DNA of 64,000 nt from Geoglobus sp. UBA235 (GTDB lineage: Archaea > Halobacteriota > Archaeoglobi > Archaeoglobales > Archaeoglobaceae): positions 62,001 to 126,000 of the forward strand of contig DACG01000019.1 in the NCBI GenBank assembly GCA_002494725.1, in the 5' to 3' direction. Under the pieces are notes generated by a model, which saw only the letters and a program-made list of their open reading frames with translations, ran no database searches and had not been told where the DNA came from. Each line of letters begins with the position of its first letter. The stretch's first letter is position 1. Positions 15,059 through 24,782 of the stretch are shown piece after piece. The translations under genes were made by a program, and so were the position numbers.

Positions 15059-15794
15059 ACTCTATGTGGTAGGAATAGGACCGGGATGCAAGGAGCTTTT
15101 AACAGTAAAGGCGAAGAACGTTCTTGAGATGGCAGATTATGTGACAGGTCACAAGAGGTACCTCGATTTAATCAAGGAAGTTGTAAAAGGACAGATAATA
15201 GAGAGTGGAATGGGTAGAGAAGTGGAAAGAGTAAAGATCGCAATCGAACTGGCTCAAAATGGAAATCAGGTCTGCCTCGTGAGTGGTGGGGATCCAAGCA
15301 TATACGGTCTTGCTCCCTTAGTTGCTGAAATGATATACAGAAGTAAAATTGAGGTGGACTGGGAGATCATTCCGGGTGTTTCAGCCCTCAATTCCGCATC
15401 ACCTTTGTTTGGGTCTGCAATAGCTGGAGATCATGCTGTTATAAGCCTCAGTGACATTCTCACGCCATGGGAAGTTATTGAAAGAAGGTTGAGAAAGGCA
15501 CTTGAAGGTGATTTTGTGATAGCCATATACAATCCATCAAGCCGGAAGAGAAAACCCAATCTTGAAAAAGCACTAAAGATAATCAAAGAGTACAGAGGAA
15601 ATTGCTACATTGGAATTGCCAAAAACGTTTGTAGGGATGGTGAGGAGATAAAGGTTGTGAAAGTCGATGAGGTTTTGGGATATGCGGACATGCATACCCT
15701 TCTGATTATCCCAGCCAACGAGACGATTGTTGATGGTAATGTGATGATAACACCAAGAGGTTATTCAAAAAAGTATGATTTGGAGGTAGGATGA
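15027..15794 (+). CDS. cbiH: Cobalt-precorrin-3B C17-methyltransferase CbiH
   Basis: Catalyses C17 methylation with ring contraction. 255 residues from ATG 15027, or 250 from TTG 15042. Motifs YVVGIGPGCKELLTVKAKNV, VTGHKRYLDLI, SGGDPSIYGLAP, IPGVSALNSASPLFG and IYNPSSRKRK fit CbiH/CobJ. The start overlaps cbiG by 32 bp. No [4Fe-4S] ferredoxin-like extension as found in some CbiH proteins. Confidence 0.93.
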   Translation: MEALQLLSQGKLYVVGIGPGCKELLTVKAKNVLEMADYVTGHKRYLDLIKEVVKGQIIESGMGREVERVKIAIELAQNGNQVCLVSGGDPSIYGLAPLVAEMIYRSKIEVDWEIIPGVSALNSASPLFGSAIAGDHAVISLSDILTPWEVIERRLRKALEGDFVIAIYNPSSRKRKPNLEKALKIIKEYRGNCYIGIAKNVCRDGEEIKVVKVDEVLGYADMHTLLIIPANETIVDGNVMITPRGYSKKYDLEVG

Positions 15795-16399
15795 TGCAGG
15801 ATATGGGCGATTTGACCTTCGATGCTAATGAAATTGTGAAAAGAAGCTATGAAGTAGTTAGCAAAATTGTTCCGGGAAACACTCCTGAGGAAAAGGTTAT
15901 CCAGAGGTGTGTTATAGCAACAGGAGATTTTGGAATAAAGGATTTGATCGTTTTTAAAGGTAATGCGATAGATGAAGGAATAAAAGCAATTCTTGATGAT
16001 TCAAATCTGATCTGTGATGTTAAGATGGTGTCTGCGGGAATAAATAAGAGGAATTTTGGCGGGGCAGTTTTTGTCGCAGTCGAACATGGAGACGATGAGA
16101 GGCTCACGAGGGCTATGAGTGGAATTTATAGACTAAAAGACCAAATGGATGGCGCAATTGTTGTAATTGGAAACGCTCCTTCAGCCTTGATTGCAGTTTG
16201 CAATCTGATAAATGAGGGGGTAAGACCTAAGCTTGTTATAGGAACCCCAGTGGGGTTTGTTAATGCTGCAGAGTCAAAAGAGATGTTAAGGGAGCTTGAT
16301 GTACCATCAATAACGACAAGAGGCACGAGAGGAGGTTCAACTCTTGCTGTTGCAATTTTAAATGCCCTTGTAAATCTCGCCTATGAGAGATCCGATTGA
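15791..16399 (+). CDS. cbiC: Cobalt-precorrin-8 methylmutase CbiC
   Basis: Moves the methyl group from C11 to C12, forming cobyrinate. 202 residues with IVKRSYEVVSKIVP, VIATGDFGIKDL, VGNAPSAL-type loop (here VIGNAPSALIAVCNLI), VIGTPVGFVNAAESKE and TTRGTRGGSTLAVAILNAL, all typical of CbiC. The usual catalytic His region is present around CVIATGDF/HGDD. Overlaps cbiH by 4 bp and cbiD by 17 bp. Confidence 0.93.
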   Translation: MMQDMGDLTFDANEIVKRSYEVVSKIVPGNTPEEKVIQRCVIATGDFGIKDLIVFKGNAIDEGIKAILDDSNLICDVKMVSAGINKRNFGGAVFVAVEHGDDERLTRAMSGIYRLKDQMDGAIVVIGNAPSALIAVCNLINEGVRPKLVIGTPVGFVNAAESKEMLRELDVPSITTRGTRGGSTLAVAILNALVNLAYERSD

Positions 16400-17318
16400 G
16401 CATTACAGATACCCAGAGGAGTGGATTAGAAGGGAAATTGAGAAGTTAGGATCGAAGGAAGTCAAGAAGAGAATAGAATCTGGACTGTATATATTGACCC
16501 ACTCAAGGTGGTTGAAAAGAGGAATAACAACTGGAACCACAGCTTCAGCCTCTGCTGTAGGTGCAATAACATCTCTTTTTGAAGAGACAGATGGTGTTAA
16601 GGTTTGGACACCATCTGATATTGAGGTTGAGGTAAAAGTTATTGCGAAAAATGGCGTTGCTGTCGCAAAAAAGTTTTCAGGAGATCACTCATTTGATGTT
16701 ACAAATGGAGTTGAGATCAGAGCTGAGATTAGCAAAAATCTTGATTTTGGAGAGGGTATTGGAAGGCTAAACGGAAAGCCATCTATAAGCAATTCAGCAA
16801 TGAGACAGATACTTGTAAACATAAAAAAAGCAGCAGAAGAATACAGGTATGATGGATCTGCAATGCTGTCCGTTCCGGATGGGGAAAGGATCTGGGAAAA
16901 AACCGGAAACAGAAGGTTTGGCATCTATAGGGGAATATCGATTCTGGGCACAACTGGCTTTGTTGAGCCCTGGTGTGATGAGCTTGTTGAGGCAAAGATA
17001 AGAATCGCATCTCTCCTTGATAAGGTTACCCTAACAACAGGAAGAAAGGGCTGGAAATGGGCAAAGGAAAATCTCCCTGATTTTGAGCCAATTGTTATGG
17101 GTGTTCACTTTGATAAAGCCATTGAGAGAATTGAGGGGGAGATAATCATAGCAGGTCTTCCATCTTTGCTTATAAAATGGGCGTTTCCTGAGTTGAGAGG
17201 AAAAATTTTGAAAGGGGTGGATCCTGTAAAATTCAGGAATAGGATATTAAAGAAGGCTAAGGAGATAAACCCGAATGTGGTCGATGTTATCCTTTTGAGG
17301 GATGAGGATGCAATGTGA
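16383..17318 (+). CDS. cbiD: Cobalt-precorrin-5B C1-methyltransferase CbiD
   Basis: SAM-dependent C1 methylation. 311 residues. CbiD signature RGITTGTTASASAVGAI near residue 46, then GTTGFVEPWC (TGxxxP) and LTTGRKGWKWA. The N-terminus has an unusual 40-residue polar lead (MRDPIEHYRYPEEWIRREIE) before the conserved core. Last gene of the run; no cbiJ follows. A 127-bp gap with a promoter precedes psmB. Confidence 0.92.
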   Translation: MRDPIEHYRYPEEWIRREIEKLGSKEVKKRIESGLYILTHSRWLKRGITTGTTASASAVGAITSLFEETDGVKVWTPSDIEVEVKVIAKNGVAVAKKFSGDHSFDVTNGVEIRAEISKNLDFGEGIGRLNGKPSISNSAMRQILVNIKKAAEEYRYDGSAMLSVPDGERIWEKTGNRRFGIYRGISILGTTGFVEPWCDELVEAKIRIASLLDKVTLTTGRKGWKWAKENLPDFEPIVMGVHFDKAIERIEGEIIIAGLPSLLIKWAFPELRGKILKGVDPVKFRNRILKKAKEINPNVVDVILLRDEDAM

Positions 17319-17368
17319 AACTGATTCATTTTCACAGTTTTGCTTCACATCTCCCTTGAACGAAAGGC

Positions 17369-17378
17369 TTAAAAACAT
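17369..17378 (+). promoter_or_regulatory. TATA-like element for psmB
   Basis: CTTAAAAACA preceded by the purine-rich CGAAAGG, a good BRE plus TATA, with the psmB ATG 68 bp further on. GAAGGAG at 17434-17440 is the ribosome site, so this mRNA has a leader, unlike most in the window. Confidence 0.5.
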
Positions 17379-17445
17379 TTTATAATTAAAAGAGGTACAG
17401 CCATAGGGCTCTTCTACAAAAAATCAGGAAAAAGAAGGAGATGTT

Positions 17446-18093
17446 ATGATGCCAGAAATATTGCAGGACAAGGTGTATAAGGGAACAACAACAGTTGGAG
17501 TGGTATGTAAGGATGGAGTGGTGATGGCCACAGAAAAGAGAGCGACGATGGGTCACTTTATAGCCAGCAGAAAGGCAAAGAAGATCTACAGGATATCTGA
17601 CAGAATTGCAATGACCACTGCTGGAAGTGTTGGGGATGCACAGTTCCTTGTAAGACTGATCAGGGTTGAGATGAATCTGTACGAGGTTCAGAAGGAAAAG
17701 AAGCCAAATGTGAAGGCAGTGGCAACCATAATATCAAATCTTCTCAACTCAACCAGATACTTCCCCTACTTGGTTCAGCTTCTTGTGGGTGGAGTGGATG
17801 AAGATGGAGGCAGCATTTACTCCATAGACCCGATTGGAGGGGCAATTCAGGAGTCAGACATTGTGGCAACAGGATCAGGGTCTCCGATGGCCTATGGAGT
17901 TCTTGAGGATGCTTACAGCCCTGATTTGACGTCAGATGAGGGCGTCGAGCTTGCGGTGAGGGCAGTTTACTCCGCGACAAGAAGGGACTCCGCAAGCGGC
18001 GACGGGATAGATGCTGTGAAGATAACCCGGGATGGATATTTTGAGATACCGGAGGATGTGATAGGAGAGATAGTATCAAAGCTCAGAAAATAA
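17446..18093 (+). CDS. psmB: Archaeal proteasome beta subunit
   Basis: Catalytic subunit of the 20S proteasome. 215 residues. The propeptide is about 13 residues and self-cleaves at Gly-Thr (VYKG/TTTVGVV), exposing the catalytic Thr1; Lys33 (TEKRATMG) and SAGDG-type Ser/Asp residues (DSASGDGIDAV) complete the site. Only one beta subunit is seen, and the alpha subunit is not in the window. 23 bp separate it from fttA, with a T6 run that might reduce read-through. Confidence 0.95.
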   Translation: MMPEILQDKVYKGTTTVGVVCKDGVVMATEKRATMGHFIASRKAKKIYRISDRIAMTTAGSVGDAQFLVRLIRVEMNLYEVQKEKKPNVKAVATIISNLLNSTRYFPYLVQLLVGGVDEDGGSIYSIDPIGGAIQESDIVATGSGSPMAYGVLEDAYSPDLTSDEGVELAVRAVYSATRRDSASGDGIDAVKITRDGYFEIPEDVIGEIVSKLRK

Positions 18094-18116
18094 CCCTTTT
18101 TTGAAGGTTGGAGGTT

Positions 18117-20027
18117 ATGTCAAGCAAGGAGTACATAAAGCAGTTAAAGGAGAAGATTTTGGATCTAATCCCCAGGAACGTCAGAATAAAAAACATAGAA
18201 TTTGAGGGGCCGCTGCTCGTCATCTACGTTGAAAATCCCCAGGAGTTTGCAGATAGCGGAGATATTATAAAAAAGCTGGCAAAGGATCTGAGAAAGCGAA
18301 TAATAATCAGGCCAGATCCCAAAAGTCTGAAGCCACCTGAAGAGGCAAAGGAAATAATAAAGCAGATTGTTCCTGAGGAAGCTCAGATAACAGGCTTTTT
18401 CTTTGATGAGGAGAACGGTGAGGTCATAATTGAAGCTGAGAAGCCCGGAATAGTCATAGGGAAGAACGGGGTCACACTCAGAGAAATAATGAAGGCTGTT
18501 GGATGGAGCCCAAGGCCTGTGAGAACTGCACCGATCAAATCCAAGACAATAGAGAATGTCAGAAGCTTTCTGATTGGATTCAAGGATGAGAGAAAGGAAA
18601 TCCTGAAGAGAATTGGAGAAAAAATACACAGGGGTGCGATTTATGAGGATAAGTGGGTGAGGGTAACGTTTCTCGGAGGTTCAAGAGAGGTTGGCAGGAG
18701 TTGCTACCTGCTTCAGACTCCGGAAAGCAGAATCCTGATTGATTGCGGTGTCAATGCTGGAAACATCCAGCAGTCACCTTATCTCTATGTTCCGGAACTT
18801 CAGCCCCTGGATAGCATTGATGCTGTTGTCATAACTCATGCTCATCTTGATCACTGTGGATTGCTGCCCGTACTTTTCAAATACGGCTACAGAGGGCCAG
18901 TTTATCTCACACCCCCAACCCGTGATCTCATGGTTCTCCTGCAGATAGATTTTATTGAGGTTGCTGGAAGAGAGGGAAATCCAATTCCATACGAGTCCAC
19001 TCACATCAGAGAGGCACTGAAACACACGATAACCCTCGATTATGGGGTGGTGACGGATATCTCGCCAGATGTCAGGCTCACATTTTACAATGCGGGCCAC
19101 ATTCTCGGCTCTGCAATAGCTCACTTCCACATTGGGGAAGGTCTTTATAACATAGCATTCACGGGAGACTTCAAGTTCGAGAAAACAAGACTCTTTGACA
19201 GGGCCCAGACAAACTTCCCGAGGCTTGAAGGTCTCATAATGGAGGCAACCTACGGAGGATCTGAGGATTTCCAGCCTTCAAGAAAGGAGGCTGAGGAGAA
19301 ACTGCTTGAAGTAATAAAGAGGACTGTTGAGAGAGGTGGAAAGGTTCTGATCCCAACATTCGCTGTTGGAAGGAGTCAGGAGGTTATGATAGCTCTTGAG
19401 GAGGCAATAAGAAACAGAGAGATCGAGGAAATTCCGGTTTACTTGGACGGAATGATATACGAGGCCACCGCAATTCACACAGCCTATCCGGAATACCTGA
19501 ACTCCCATCTGAGGGATCTGATCTTCCATCAGGGCATAAATCCTTTCATAAGTGACAGCTTCATAAGAGTTGATTCACCAACCAAGAGAGAGGAGGTGAT
19601 TGAGGACAGCTCTCCAGCCGTCATTCTTGCAACTTCAGGAATGCTCAATGGCGGGCCTGTGATGGAGTACTTCAAGGCCTTTGCGTGGGATGAGAAAAAC
19701 ACCATAGTGTTTGTTGGATATCAGGCTGAGGGCACTCTGGGAAGGAGGATTCAGAAGGGGTGGAAGGAGGTACCGATGCCATCTGCAGGAGGAAAGAGGG
19801 ATGTTATTGAGGTTAACATGGAGGTTGAAACTGTGGATGGGTTTTCGGGGCACTCAGACAGGAGACAGCTAATGAATTATGTGAGGGCGTTGAAGCAGAA
19901 GCCTGAGAAAATAATGACAATCCATGGGGATGAGAACAAGTGCATCGACCTTGCATCATCCATCTACAAGACATACAGGGTGGAGACAAGAGCTCCCCTG
20001 AATCTTGAAACCGTGAGATTCCTATGA
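18117..20027 (+). CDS. fttA: Transcription termination factor FttA (aCPSF1), KH-MBL-beta-CASP ribonuclease
   Basis: Cuts nascent RNA to terminate transcription genome-wide in archaea; homologous to eukaryotic CPSF73. 636 residues from ATG 18117 with GGAGGT before it. Domain order: two N-terminal KH-like domains (IVIGKNGVTLREIM near residue 120), MBL core with HAHLDHCG, NAGHILGSA, FTGDFKFE, and beta-CASP with GRSQEVMIALEE, ATSGMLNGGPVMEYF and GFSGHSDRRQL. All zinc-ligand motifs are intact, and it follows psmB. Confidence 0.96.
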   Translation: MSSKEYIKQLKEKILDLIPRNVRIKNIEFEGPLLVIYVENPQEFADSGDIIKKLAKDLRKRIIIRPDPKSLKPPEEAKEIIKQIVPEEAQITGFFFDEENGEVIIEAEKPGIVIGKNGVTLREIMKAVGWSPRPVRTAPIKSKTIENVRSFLIGFKDERKEILKRIGEKIHRGAIYEDKWVRVTFLGGSREVGRSCYLLQTPESRILIDCGVNAGNIQQSPYLYVPELQPLDSIDAVVITHAHLDHCGLLPVLFKYGYRGPVYLTPPTRDLMVLLQIDFIEVAGREGNPIPYESTHIREALKHTITLDYGVVTDISPDVRLTFYNAGHILGSAIAHFHIGEGLYNIAFTGDFKFEKTRLFDRAQTNFPRLEGLIMEATYGGSEDFQPSRKEAEEKLLEVIKRTVERGGKVLIPTFAVGRSQEVMIALEEAIRNREIEEIPVYLDGMIYEATAIHTAYPEYLNSHLRDLIFHQGINPFISDSFIRVDSPTKREEVIEDSSPAVILATSGMLNGGPVMEYFKAFAWDEKNTIVFVGYQAEGTLGRRIQKGWKEVPMPSAGGKRDVIEVNMEVETVDGFSGHSDRRQLMNYVRALKQKPEKIMTIHGDENKCIDLASSIYKTYRVETRAPLNLETVRFL

Positions 20028-20506
20028 CCAGGATAATAAGCTTTGTGGGAACGTCTGACAGCGGGAAAACAACGATTCTCACCAGAATCATTCCGAAACT
20101 TGTTGAGAGGGGTATAAAGGTTGCCGTTATAAAGCATCACGCCCATGGTGATTTCGAGATTGACAAGGAAGGAAAAGACTCGTGGAAGCTTTACAACAGT
20201 GGTGCAGATGTTGTAATTTCCTCCCCGGTTAAAATGGCCTTCATAAGGCGAGCTGAAAGTGATACCCTCGACTTTATATTTGAGAGGTATCTTGATGGCG
20301 ATTACGATCTTGTCCTGACGGAGGGATTCAGCAGAGCAGGTAAGGACAGAATTGTTGTTCTTAACGATCCTGATAAACTCAAGCACTTCACTCACGGAAA
20401 GATTTTGGCTGTTGTGTGTGATGAGAGGATTGAAGGTTACACGTGGTTCAGAAGGGATGAGATTGACAGGATCGCTCAGTTCATCTTGGAACTGGTGAAC
20501 AGATGA
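20024..20506 (+). CDS. mobB: Molybdopterin-guanine dinucleotide biosynthesis protein MobB
   Basis: P-loop GTPase that assists addition of GMP to molybdopterin for molybdenum or tungsten enzymes. 160 residues with IISFVGTSDSGKTTILTRII (Walker A GTSDSGKTT), VIKHHAHGDFEIDKEGKDSW and LVLTEGFSRAGKDRI. ATG overlaps the fttA stop by 4 bp; hemD follows with another 4-bp overlap. Confidence 0.92.
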   Translation: MTRIISFVGTSDSGKTTILTRIIPKLVERGIKVAVIKHHAHGDFEIDKEGKDSWKLYNSGADVVISSPVKMAFIRRAESDTLDFIFERYLDGDYDLVLTEGFSRAGKDRIVVLNDPDKLKHFTHGKILAVVCDERIEGYTWFRRDEIDRIAQFILELVNR

Positions 20507-21207
20507 GAATCGCATCTTTCAGACCGGAAGAGCACGCTTTGGAAACTGTTGAAAAGATGAGAAAGCACGGTTTTGAGGCGGTTAATGTTCCAATGATCAG
20601 AACATCTGTCATGGAGGTTCAGGTGAGGAATGCGGACTTCACAGTTGTCACAAGCCAGACATCCGCCAGAATTTCCACTGAAAGAGGACTTCTGAGAGGA
20701 AATGTGATTGCAATAGGTCCAAAAACGGCCCGGATTATACGGGAGTATGGATATGATGTCAGAATACCGTCAAAGTTTGACTCGGAGACACTCTATTTTG
20801 AATTCAGGGAGGAACTGAAGGGAAAAAGAGTCAATCTGCTTAGAAGCGATAGGGGAGATCCCGTCCTTTACAGACTCTCTGAATTCTGTGATCTGAGGGA
20901 GTATGTACTCTACAGGATAGAAGTTCTGAGAGGGGAGGAGCAGAGAGAGATTGTGAGGGAGGTGTTTGACGGGAGGTTTGATGCCCTCATCTTCACATCG
21001 TCCATGATTGTTGAGGGTTTCATGGCGAACCTGAATGATACCTTCAGCGGCATGAAATCAATGACTGAGCTTGAAGACGTTCTTGTGATTGCAATAGGCC
21101 CCCCAACCGCAAGAAAACTCAGGAAGTATGGAATTGAACCCCTTGTTCCTGATAATTACACAGTGGATGGTGTTATTGAGCTTTTAAAGAGGCTGCAAAG
21201 AGCTTAA
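20503..21207 (+). CDS. hemD: Uroporphyrinogen-III synthase
   Basis: Closes hydroxymethylbilane with inversion of ring D to give uroporphyrinogen III, the substrate of CobA encoded at 10868. 234 residues in the two-domain HemD layout; the family is poorly conserved, but VVTSQTSARI, VIAIGPKTARIIREYGY, FTSSMIVEGF and AIGPPTARKLRKYGI (paired GPxTA loops) are clear. Only this tetrapyrrole gene is here; hemB, hemC and others are elsewhere. Confidence 0.9.
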   Translation: MRIASFRPEEHALETVEKMRKHGFEAVNVPMIRTSVMEVQVRNADFTVVTSQTSARISTERGLLRGNVIAIGPKTARIIREYGYDVRIPSKFDSETLYFEFREELKGKRVNLLRSDRGDPVLYRLSEFCDLREYVLYRIEVLRGEEQREIVREVFDGRFDALIFTSSMIVEGFMANLNDTFSGMKSMTELEDVLVIAIGPPTARKLRKYGIEPLVPDNYTVDGVIELLKRLQRA

Positions 21208-21212
21208 ATATT
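21203..21212 (+). promoter_or_regulatory. TATA-like element for pyrB
   Basis: CTTAAATATT at 21203-21212 overlaps the hemD stop and lies about 21 bp before the pyrB ATG, giving a near leaderless pyrBI transcript. Confidence 0.45.
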
Positions 21213-21214
21213 AA

Positions 21215-22577
<1,363 letters not shown>

Positions 22578-22581
<4 letters not shown>

Positions 22582-23081
22582 GCATGTGGGGAAAAATCCG
22601 CGAGAAATTTGAGAAGTACCCCTCCCAGATTGCGGTTGCAAAGGAATTTCTCAGGCTTGGAATTTCCATAAGGGATGGAAAGCCATACTGTGACAGCATA
22701 GAGCTCGTTCCAACAAAGATTGCCGAAGCTGTTGGTGTTGACAGAAAGGTTGTTGTCACAGCAATACAGAACATAGAAAGTGATGATGAGCTCAAAAAAG
22801 TCTTTTCTTCTCTTAAACCTGTTGCAAACATATCAGAGGTTGCCAGAATTCTGGGATTCGGAGTTCTTGAGGTTTACGCTGAGAGTCAGAGGCCGGGAAT
22901 AGTTGCAGGGATAACAGGAATCCTTGCAAAGGAGGGAATATCAATCAGATATCTCCTGGCAGAGGATCCCGAGCTGAGCGTTGAGAGCAAGCTGACAGTT
23001 GTCACCGAGACAAAAATTCCGGGAAGGCTTGTGGACGAGTTTCTGAAAATACCGGGTGTTCACAAAATTGTGATAAGTTAA
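22578..23081 (+). CDS. ACT-domain regulator of amino-acid metabolism
   Basis: 167 residues (GTG 22578; ATG 22584 is an alternative). The N-terminal half is helix-turn-helix-like (VPTKIAEAVGVDRKVVVTAI) and the C-terminal half is an ACT ligand domain (VYAESQRPGIVAGITGILAKEGISIRYL). It corresponds to the archaeal family described as regulators of amino-acid metabolism with an ACT domain. Overlap with pyrI suggests it is cotranscribed with pyrBI. The ligand is unknown. Confidence 0.78.
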
Positions 23082-23084
23082 ATC

Positions 23085-23192
23085 TCAGTCCCTCGGATAG
23101 ATTTTCCTGTCTGGATGAATGAGCCATCCACAGTTGTGACAGAAGCACAAGTCCCCTGACACCACAATCCTTTCTCCGCAGCCACATATCAT
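23085..23192 (-). CDS. 35-residue zinc-ribbon-like mini-protein
   Basis: Minus-strand ATG at 23192, TGA at 23085-23087. It reads MICGCGERIVVSG and then DLCFCHNCGWLIHP followed by DRKIYPRD. The CxC and CxxC pairs (C3, C5 and C18, C21, plus C16) look like a compact zinc ribbon. GGGGTGAT lies 5-6 bases before the ATG, and a TATA-like TATTTTTAA lies farther upstream. It is convergent with the ACT-domain gene, 3 bp from its stop. I do not recognise a named family; archaea have many such short zinc proteins. Confidence 0.5.
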   Translation of the reverse strand: MICGCGERIVVSGDLCFCHNCGWLIHPDRKIYPRD

Positions 23193-23201
23193 GCATTATC
23201 A

Positions 23202-23214
23202 CCCCGTCACGGGG
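23202..23214. repeat. Short GC-rich palindrome
   Basis: CCCCGT-C-ACGGGG, six-base arms with one base between. It lies immediately upstream of the mini zinc-ribbon gene and partly overlaps its ribosome site, so it could be an operator or an mRNA hairpin that hides the site. Confidence 0.4.
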
Positions 23215-23348
23215 CAGGTTTACTTGTTAATCCGATTAAAAATAGTCTTTTCACTATTTAAAGGTTTCTCAAGTTCTCAGCTCGACATAAAAGCTTTTCA
23301 GCCAGCTCTTATAAATTCTTTAATAATTAATAATAGCTTTTTTTTATA

Positions 23349-24782
23349 TCACCACCTTTCACGCCAGAATGATGGTATGAAGAGGGACAGCACCGTAAAG
23401 AGTTCAAGCCTGCCAACCCACATGTCAAAGGAGAGTATGATCTTTGCAGCATTGCTCAGTGAGGAGTAGCTTTCGGAGGCTCCGACAGCTCCAAGTCCCG
23501 GTCCGACATTGTTTATTGATGCAGAAACGGCTGCGATGGATGAAATCATGTCAAGACCGGTCAGAGATATGGCAAAGGTTGAAAAAACAAAAACGAGAAT
23601 GTAAAGGGCAAAGAAAGCTGTGATGTTGTGAAGTATGTCCTTCTCAACAACCTCATTGTTGAGCCTGATCATCCTGACAGTCCTCGGCTCTGCACTCTTT
23701 AAAATCTGGGAAAGGGAGTAGATTGTGAGCAGGTATATTCTTGCAACCTTTATCCCACCTCCCGTTGAACCTGTTGAACCTCCGATAAACATGAGCATCA
23801 GTATAAGCAGTCTTGCAGAGTCGCTCCAGGTGTCAAAATCTGCCGTTGTGTAGCCTGTTGTGGTCATTATGCTTGCTGTCTGGAAAAATGAGTACCGGAT
23901 TGAATCAAAAATGCCGTACCTTTCCATGTTGAGTGCTGACAGAATTATCCCTGCAAGAAGCAAAAGTGAAATGTAAAATCTGAACTCTGTGTCCCGGATT
24001 ATCTTTCTGTTTCCTTTCATCAGCAGGTAGAGAAGTGCAAAGTTTGAGCCTCCGAGAATCATGAAAATGAAAATGACGAATTCAACTGCAGGGCTGTTGA
24101 AGTAGGCTATGCTCTGGGTGTGGGTTGAGAATCCTCCGGTGGAGAGAGTTGTGAAAGTGTGGGTTAATGCATCGTAAATTGAGAGTCCGAGAACTGCAAG
24201 AAATGCAATTTCAAGAAGTGTCAGGGTCATGTAGGTTGCGTAAAGGTGAAGGGCAGTATCCCTCAGTCTTGGCTTTATTTTCTCTATCTTCAGCCCGGGC
24301 ACCTCTGCTTGTAGCAACGTCTCACCTTTTTTCGAGAGGGCAGGGAAGACCGCAACAAAGAGGACAACTATCCCCATTCCCCCAAGCCACTGGGTGAAGC
24401 TCCTCCAGAGCAGAAGGGATCTTGGGAGTGATTCAACCTGATCAATGATCGTGGCACCTGTTGTTGTGAATCCTGACATGCTCTCGAAAAACGCATCAAC
24501 AGGGTCTATCGAGTAGTAGGTGTAGGGTACCGACCCTATTGCAGCGATGAGAAGCCAGCCTATGCCAACTATCGCATATCCCTCCTTGTACTTGGCGGTA
24601 TGGGTGTGGGGCTTGACGAGAAAGTAGACAATGCTTCCTGCCGTGGCGGAAAGTATCATTGGAACCAGAAATGGCATTATATTCTCACGATAGTAAAATG
24701 CTGTTGCAAGTGGAAGTGTGAAGACAAGGGAGAAGTAGAGGATTATCTGGGACAGATAGTTCACAACAAGTCTTGTGTTCAT
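23349..24782 (-). CDS. trkH: Potassium uptake membrane protein TrkH
   Basis: Ion-conducting subunit of a Trk/Ktr K+ uptake system. 477 residues with about ten membrane segments and four pore loops carrying the filter-like sequences: SGFTTTGATI, LSTGGFSTH, MTTTGYTTADF and NNVGPGLGAVG. The C-terminus is short. The ATG overlaps the trkA stop by 4 bp, so the pair is cotranscribed with trkA first. Confidence 0.94.
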   Translation of the reverse strand: MNTRLVVNYLSQIILYFSLVFTLPLATAFYYRENIMPFLVPMILSATAGSIVYFLVKPHTHTAKYKEGYAIVGIGWLLIAAIGSVPYTYYSIDPVDAFFESMSGFTTTGATIIDQVESLPRSLLLWRSFTQWLGGMGIVVLFVAVFPALSKKGETLLQAEVPGLKIEKIKPRLRDTALHLYATYMTLTLLEIAFLAVLGLSIYDALTHTFTTLSTGGFSTHTQSIAYFNSPAVEFVIFIFMILGGSNFALLYLLMKGNRKIIRDTEFRFYISLLLLAGIILSALNMERYGIFDSIRYSFFQTASIMTTTGYTTADFDTWSDSARLLILMLMFIGGSTGSTGGGIKVARIYLLTIYSLSQILKSAEPRTVRMIRLNNEVVEKDILHNITAFFALYILVFVFSTFAISLTGLDMISSIAAVSASINNVGPGLGAVGASESYSSLSNAAKIILSFDMWVGRLELFTVLSLFIPSFWRERW

